In this document: positions 60,781 to 64,000 of the stretch, one piece after another | Layout of the letters: every line of letters begins with the position of its first letter | Position numbering within the stretch: position 1 is the first letter of the stretch | NCBI GenBank assembly: GCA_963921825.1 | Contig: OY997592.1 | Location: 33,102,252 to 33,166,251 of the forward strand | Length of the DNA: 64,000 bases | Direction of reading: 5' to 3' | Source of the DNA: Erodium maritimum | Lineage: Eukaryota > Streptophyta > Magnoliopsida > Geraniales > Geraniaceae | Notes under the pieces: model-generated | What the model was told of the DNA's origin: nothing | The model's input: only the letters and a program-made list of their open reading frames with translations | Database searches by the model: none | Position numbers and translations under genes: made by a program

Positions 60781-62247
60781 ATGGCCCGTGGCAAACGAGG
60801 AAGAGCAGGAGCGGCACGGGGACGAGCGCCCACGCGAGGCCGGCGGGGACGGTCAGCGGGGACACCAAGACGGGTGCCAACCGTTGAGCCCGCCGAGCAC
60901 GCGGAGGCACAGGGCACTCCTGTCGGAGAAGACAGGAGAAGCGATGCGGGACCTTCTACGGGCACGCCCAGTGTTCCGCCGGTCGCAGACCCACCCGTCA
61001 TGACTGCCCTGGATGAGCTGACCAGGACAGTCCAGAGTTTAGTGGCAATCATCGCCAGACGAGAGTCGACTTCGCCAGCTCCGGAGGCAGCAGCGGTCCC
61101 TTTGAGGCCCGTTCAGGCAGAGGACCATACGGCCCGTTCCCTGCTGGACTTCCTGAAACTTGGGATAATTACATTTGTCGGGGAGCCGAACCCCGACCTA
61201 GCCGAGAGGTGGCTAGAGCAGGTCACGCGGGACCTGGATACATCAGGTATCGAAGATGGCCGCCGTAGAGTGTCCTTCGCAGCTCACCAGCTGAGGGACA
61301 GCGCCTACCACTGGTGGGGGCGTGTGAAGGACAGTGTCGGGCACGACTACGACATTTTCCAGGAGTTGTTTATGGCACAATACTTTCCCGAGTCGGCTCG
61401 GTTGGAGCGACATCGGCAATTTCTGGACCTGGAGCAGGAGGGGATGACGGTAGCAGAGTACGAGGCCAGATTCACGGCCTTAGCCAGATTCGCGCCAGAG
61501 ATGGTGATGACCGAGAAGAACCGTTGCCTACGGTTCCAGGGAGGACTGAGTCTGGGGATTCGGAACCAGGTTCTCGCCTTGAGACTGAGGAAGTACACAG
61601 ATCTCGTAGACACCGCAGCGACGGTGGAGCAGGGGATCCGGGATGCGGCCAGGACCCGTGAGGTTCGGCAGCGACCGACCAGCTTTGCAGGGCCGTCCGA
61701 GTCACGAGACCCAAGGAGGCAGAGGACCACAGAGTTCTTCCGACCACATGCTCATCAGGGTGGAGCGAGACAACTAGGGTCGGTGACAGCAGTGGGGCCG
61801 GTCGCTTCAGAGAGACAACCGAGATGCTTTAGCTGCGGCCAACTAGGCAACATGCATCGAGAGTGTCCGTTGGGCACGGGGTCGAGAGCCGACGAGACCA
61901 GGTGTCACCGGTGCGGCCGGGTTGGGCACACTATGGCCAGGTGTATTGAGCCGTTGGGGGCAACGTCAGCGCGGCGACCACAACAGTCGTATACCGCGCG
62001 GTCGCCCAGAGGCCGCCCTCGTCAGAGTCAGCAGTCGAGGTTTTCGCAGCCATCGATGAGCGCGCCGACTCCGAGACAGCAACGGAGCTCTGGGTATCCG
62101 GCAACCAGTGCGTCGGGTCAGAGGCAGCAGGAGTCGGAGGGTAGAGTGTACGCAGTTACCGACTCCCGGACCTCAGGATCCCCTACCTACCGCGAAACCT
62201 TTCAGGGTACGTTTGTTTCATTGTATCGTATTTGGGCGTTGTTTTAA
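60781..62247 (+). CDS. gag: Gag polyprotein of element D (looks whole)
   Basis: 488 residues from the ATG at 60781 (MARGKRGRAGAARGRAPTRG). A GTG at 60754 would add nine residues but is not a usual plant start. The N-terminus is very Arg/Gly-rich. The gag core shows LDELTRTVQSLVAIIARRES, LDFLKLGIITFVGEPNPDLA, YHWWGRVKDSVGHDYD and EYEARFTALARFAPEMV. Two CCHC knuckles follow: CFSCGQLGNMHREC at about 349-362 and CHRCGRVGHTMARC at about 375-388. The tail is Gln/Ser-rich and contains VYAVTDSR. In family members with pol, protease would follow at about this point; here the frame simply ends. It has diverged clearly from the gag at 28142-29392 but has the same layout. It belongs to a virus-like element, not the host. 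Confidence 0.88.
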   Translation: MARGKRGRAGAARGRAPTRGRRGRSAGTPRRVPTVEPAEHAEAQGTPVGEDRRSDAGPSTGTPSVPPVADPPVMTALDELTRTVQSLVAIIARRESTSPAPEAAAVPLRPVQAEDHTARSLLDFLKLGIITFVGEPNPDLAERWLEQVTRDLDTSGIEDGRRRVSFAAHQLRDSAYHWWGRVKDSVGHDYDIFQELFMAQYFPESARLERHRQFLDLEQEGMTVAEYEARFTALARFAPEMVMTEKNRCLRFQGGLSLGIRNQVLALRLRKYTDLVDTAATVEQGIRDAARTREVRQRPTSFAGPSESRDPRRQRTTEFFRPHAHQGGARQLGSVTAVGPVASERQPRCFSCGQLGNMHRECPLGTGSRADETRCHRCGRVGHTMARCIEPLGATSARRPQQSYTARSPRGRPRQSQQSRFSQPSMSAPTPRQQRSSGYPATSASGQRQQESEGRVYAVTDSRTSGSPTYRETFQGTFVSLYRIWALF

Positions 62248-62282
62248 ATTTCGTGGGCGAAATTCCTTTAAGGGTGGTAGAT

Positions 62283-64000
62283 TGTAAAACCCGCTTCGCT
62301 TCAAAAGGGTATTAAATTTCAATCCGAAAACCTGAAGGTAAGTTTTTGAAACAAGTGCAAAAAAAAAAAGGAAGCTGGACCGGGCTGGGCCAGACCCGAC
62401 TAGCGACCCGACCCAGGTTGCCGACCCGACCCAAGCCCAGGGTATAAAACCCTTTGTTTTAGGGTTTCAACCCACTTCTTCTTCTTCCTCACAGCAGCCG
62501 ACCCTCACCCTCCCCCACTCCTTCTGCTTCGTCTTCTTCGACCCTCACCTCTCGTTCCCGACCTCCCTCCTCCACGCCGTCTCCCTCTCACTCGCCGGAT
62601 TCCGACCACACCAGCACCTCCCTCCCTCACTCTTTCTTCGTCTTCTCCTCCGTCCTCCCACGACCACCACCGTCCTCATCTCCGGCCACCACCGAGCCCG
62701 TCACCGTCTCTCCGTCCTCACTCCGTCCCGAGCCCGAGGTCGGCCGTCTCCGACCACCGCCTCCCTCTCGAAGCCGTAGCCTCCGCCCCTCTTCCTTCCT
62801 CTTCTACGTTGAGACCCGACCCCGCCGGTACCGTCCTCATCCTCAACGTCGCCGACGCTCACCAGATCCAGCGAGCTACAACCGGATTCGTTCAGATCTG
62901 AGGGGAAACCCTCAGCCGCGCCCCGTCGCACCCAAAACCACCACCACCGCCGCTCCCTCCGCCGTGCTCCACCACCTCATCCTCCACGGTGAGGTTCTCA
63001 CCACGAGGTTTGGTCGCCGACGGCGTCTCCGTCGGTGGCCGGCCGGTTTCAAACCGAGCCCCTCTTTTTCGGTTCCCGTGCTGTTCGTTTCAAGTTAATT
63101 TGGATCTATTGAGGGAACCAATATCTGTTAAACCTTTTAATGAAATCGTTTAATATCTGTTAAACCTGTTAATGAAATCGATTAAATTAGAATCGGATTT
63201 GAAATTAAAAAGGGAAGTAAAACAAGCAAAGCAGTTTGGATATGATTAAGGTTTTGAAGGAAAGGAATTTGAAAATCAGATTAGAGTAAAAGACGGTTTT
63301 TGGATCTGCTTGGGTTGGAATCGGAATCAAGGTTTTGGAAAGAAAAGGTTGTAAACGAAAATCCGATTTAAGAAAAAGGGGAGTCAAAATAAAAAGGAAT
63401 TAAGATCAATTCGGTTTTAAAAACGGGTTTAAATCGAGGAGTTTGTGAATCTAAGTTGTAAACGGGATTTAGGGACGGTTGTTCAAAAACCGAACTAAAT
63501 TCATTTTGGGCTCAAAAGATCGGAACAGAAACAGATTTGAAATAAAAGGGAATTTGATTTAAAACAAAAACCGTTCTGTTTTGAAAAAGGGTTATTAATC
63601 GGAATTGGGAACGACTCTGGAGCTCTGGGTGAAATGGACTGCTAATTGGGTTTAAAAAGGAACGAAGGCGGACCGGTGAATCGGACCTCAGGATTCGTGC
63701 ATTGGGACCGTGCCTCGCATGCACCGGTTTCGGTGCTCGGGTACTCAAACCCGATTCGCCGTGATCCCGCTTTTATCCCCCTCGAGTTTAATAGACAAAT
63801 GTCGGATTTAAACTGGACAAATCGTAATCTTTAACTTAACGGTGGAACCGTTATTAATTATAGCTTTCGTGTTATCTTTAGCGTCCGGTTTCGATCGAAG
63901 TGAAGCTCGGAGGTAGCGAGCCAGAACGTCAGCAGCTAGGAAGCGTAGCGGTTGCTCTTCAGTTGAGGTAGGGAAAAGTAGCCGGATCTCGGCCTTGACT
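62283..64000 (+). repeat. 3' LTR of element D (incomplete at window edge)
   Basis: From TGTAAAACCCGC. A TATA box TATAAAA at 62443-62449 and a long CT-rich leader-like stretch (62460-62990) suggest the LTR promoter and transcript start. The last bases (GGTAGGGAAAAGTAGCCGGA) match the middle of the subfamily-2 LTR, so more LTR follows outside. Confidence 0.78.
62443..62449 (+). promoter_or_regulatory. TATA box of the element D LTR
   Basis: TATAAAA in GGGTATAAAACCC, 160 bp into the LTR and followed by a CT-rich stretch, as expected for an LTR promoter. Confidence 0.55.

Larger units (their letters stand above)
59557..64000 (+). mobile_element. Ty3/gypsy LTR element, Tekay/Del-like, gag-only (element D), runs off the window
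   Basis: Starts TGTAAAACCCGCTTCGCTTC at 59557. The same start recurs at 62283 as the 3' LTR, right after a polypurine tract (TTTAAGGGTGGTAGAT). Between them is one gag frame and no pol. The flank GGTAC at 59552-59556 would be the target duplication, but its partner is outside the window. The 5' LTR region is shortened relative to the 3' LTR, so the element is broken, with at least one break. It has inserted into the gypsy LTR at 57483-59556. Confidence 0.8.

Overview
The window is nuclear DNA of a flowering plant, most likely a eudicot. Genes have GT-AG introns and plant-specific families, and the rest is mostly retrotransposon. I cannot name the species. I find three ordinary host genes, all on the + strand: a clade-IVa-type bHLH transcription factor (4099-5363), a membrane-anchored hexokinase-like protein with degraded sugar and ATP motifs (11271-13683), and a full-length 450-residue alpha-tubulin (36007-39090). 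No tRNA, rRNA or CRISPR array was seen.

Layout. 1-3.9 kb: foldback-like repeat element, gene-like or LINE-like remnants and a non-autonomous hAT element with a perfect 8-bp target duplication. 4.1-5.4 kb: bHLH gene. 5.7-8.3 kb: minus-strand L1-type LINE. 8.3-10.1 kb: fragment resembling an Athila/Tat-type LTR. 11.3-13.7 kb: hexokinase-like gene, followed by a PIF/Harbinger-like MITE. 15.2-34.2 kb: one plus-strand LINE split by two long-LTR Ty3/gypsy elements that carry gag but no pol (15548-23152 on +, 24286-32710 on -), both with 5-bp target duplications. 34.3-35.8 kb: poly(A) retroposon and a hAT MITE. 36.0-39.1 kb: alpha-tubulin, with a second hAT-like MITE in intron 1. 39.5-42.0 kb: poly(A) retroposon with a 16-bp target duplication and nested insertions. 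42.0-49.1 kb: LINE remnants, an in-frame 234-bp tandem repeat and a solo LTR. 49.1-64.0 kb: a nest of LTR elements ending in a second gag-only element that runs off the window.

The most interesting signals lie in the long-LTR gypsy group. (1) Two diverged elements keep an open gag with two CCHC knuckles but have no protease, RT or integrase, matching the TR-GAG class of non-autonomous elements. (2) A 40-nt hairpin with an invariant loop sits between the LTR and gag in three elements and could be a packaging or dimerisation signal. (3) Diverged LTRs share a GAGC..GCTC palindrome followed by a pyrimidine tract and CAG. (4) Each LTR subfamily has its own minisatellite at about the same place in the LTR.

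The three host genes do not form a pathway unit. The tubulin looks like an ordinary functional gene. The hexokinase-like protein probably senses or scaffolds rather than phosphorylates sugar. The bHLH belongs to a group whose known members control ER bodies or terpenoid/saponin genes.
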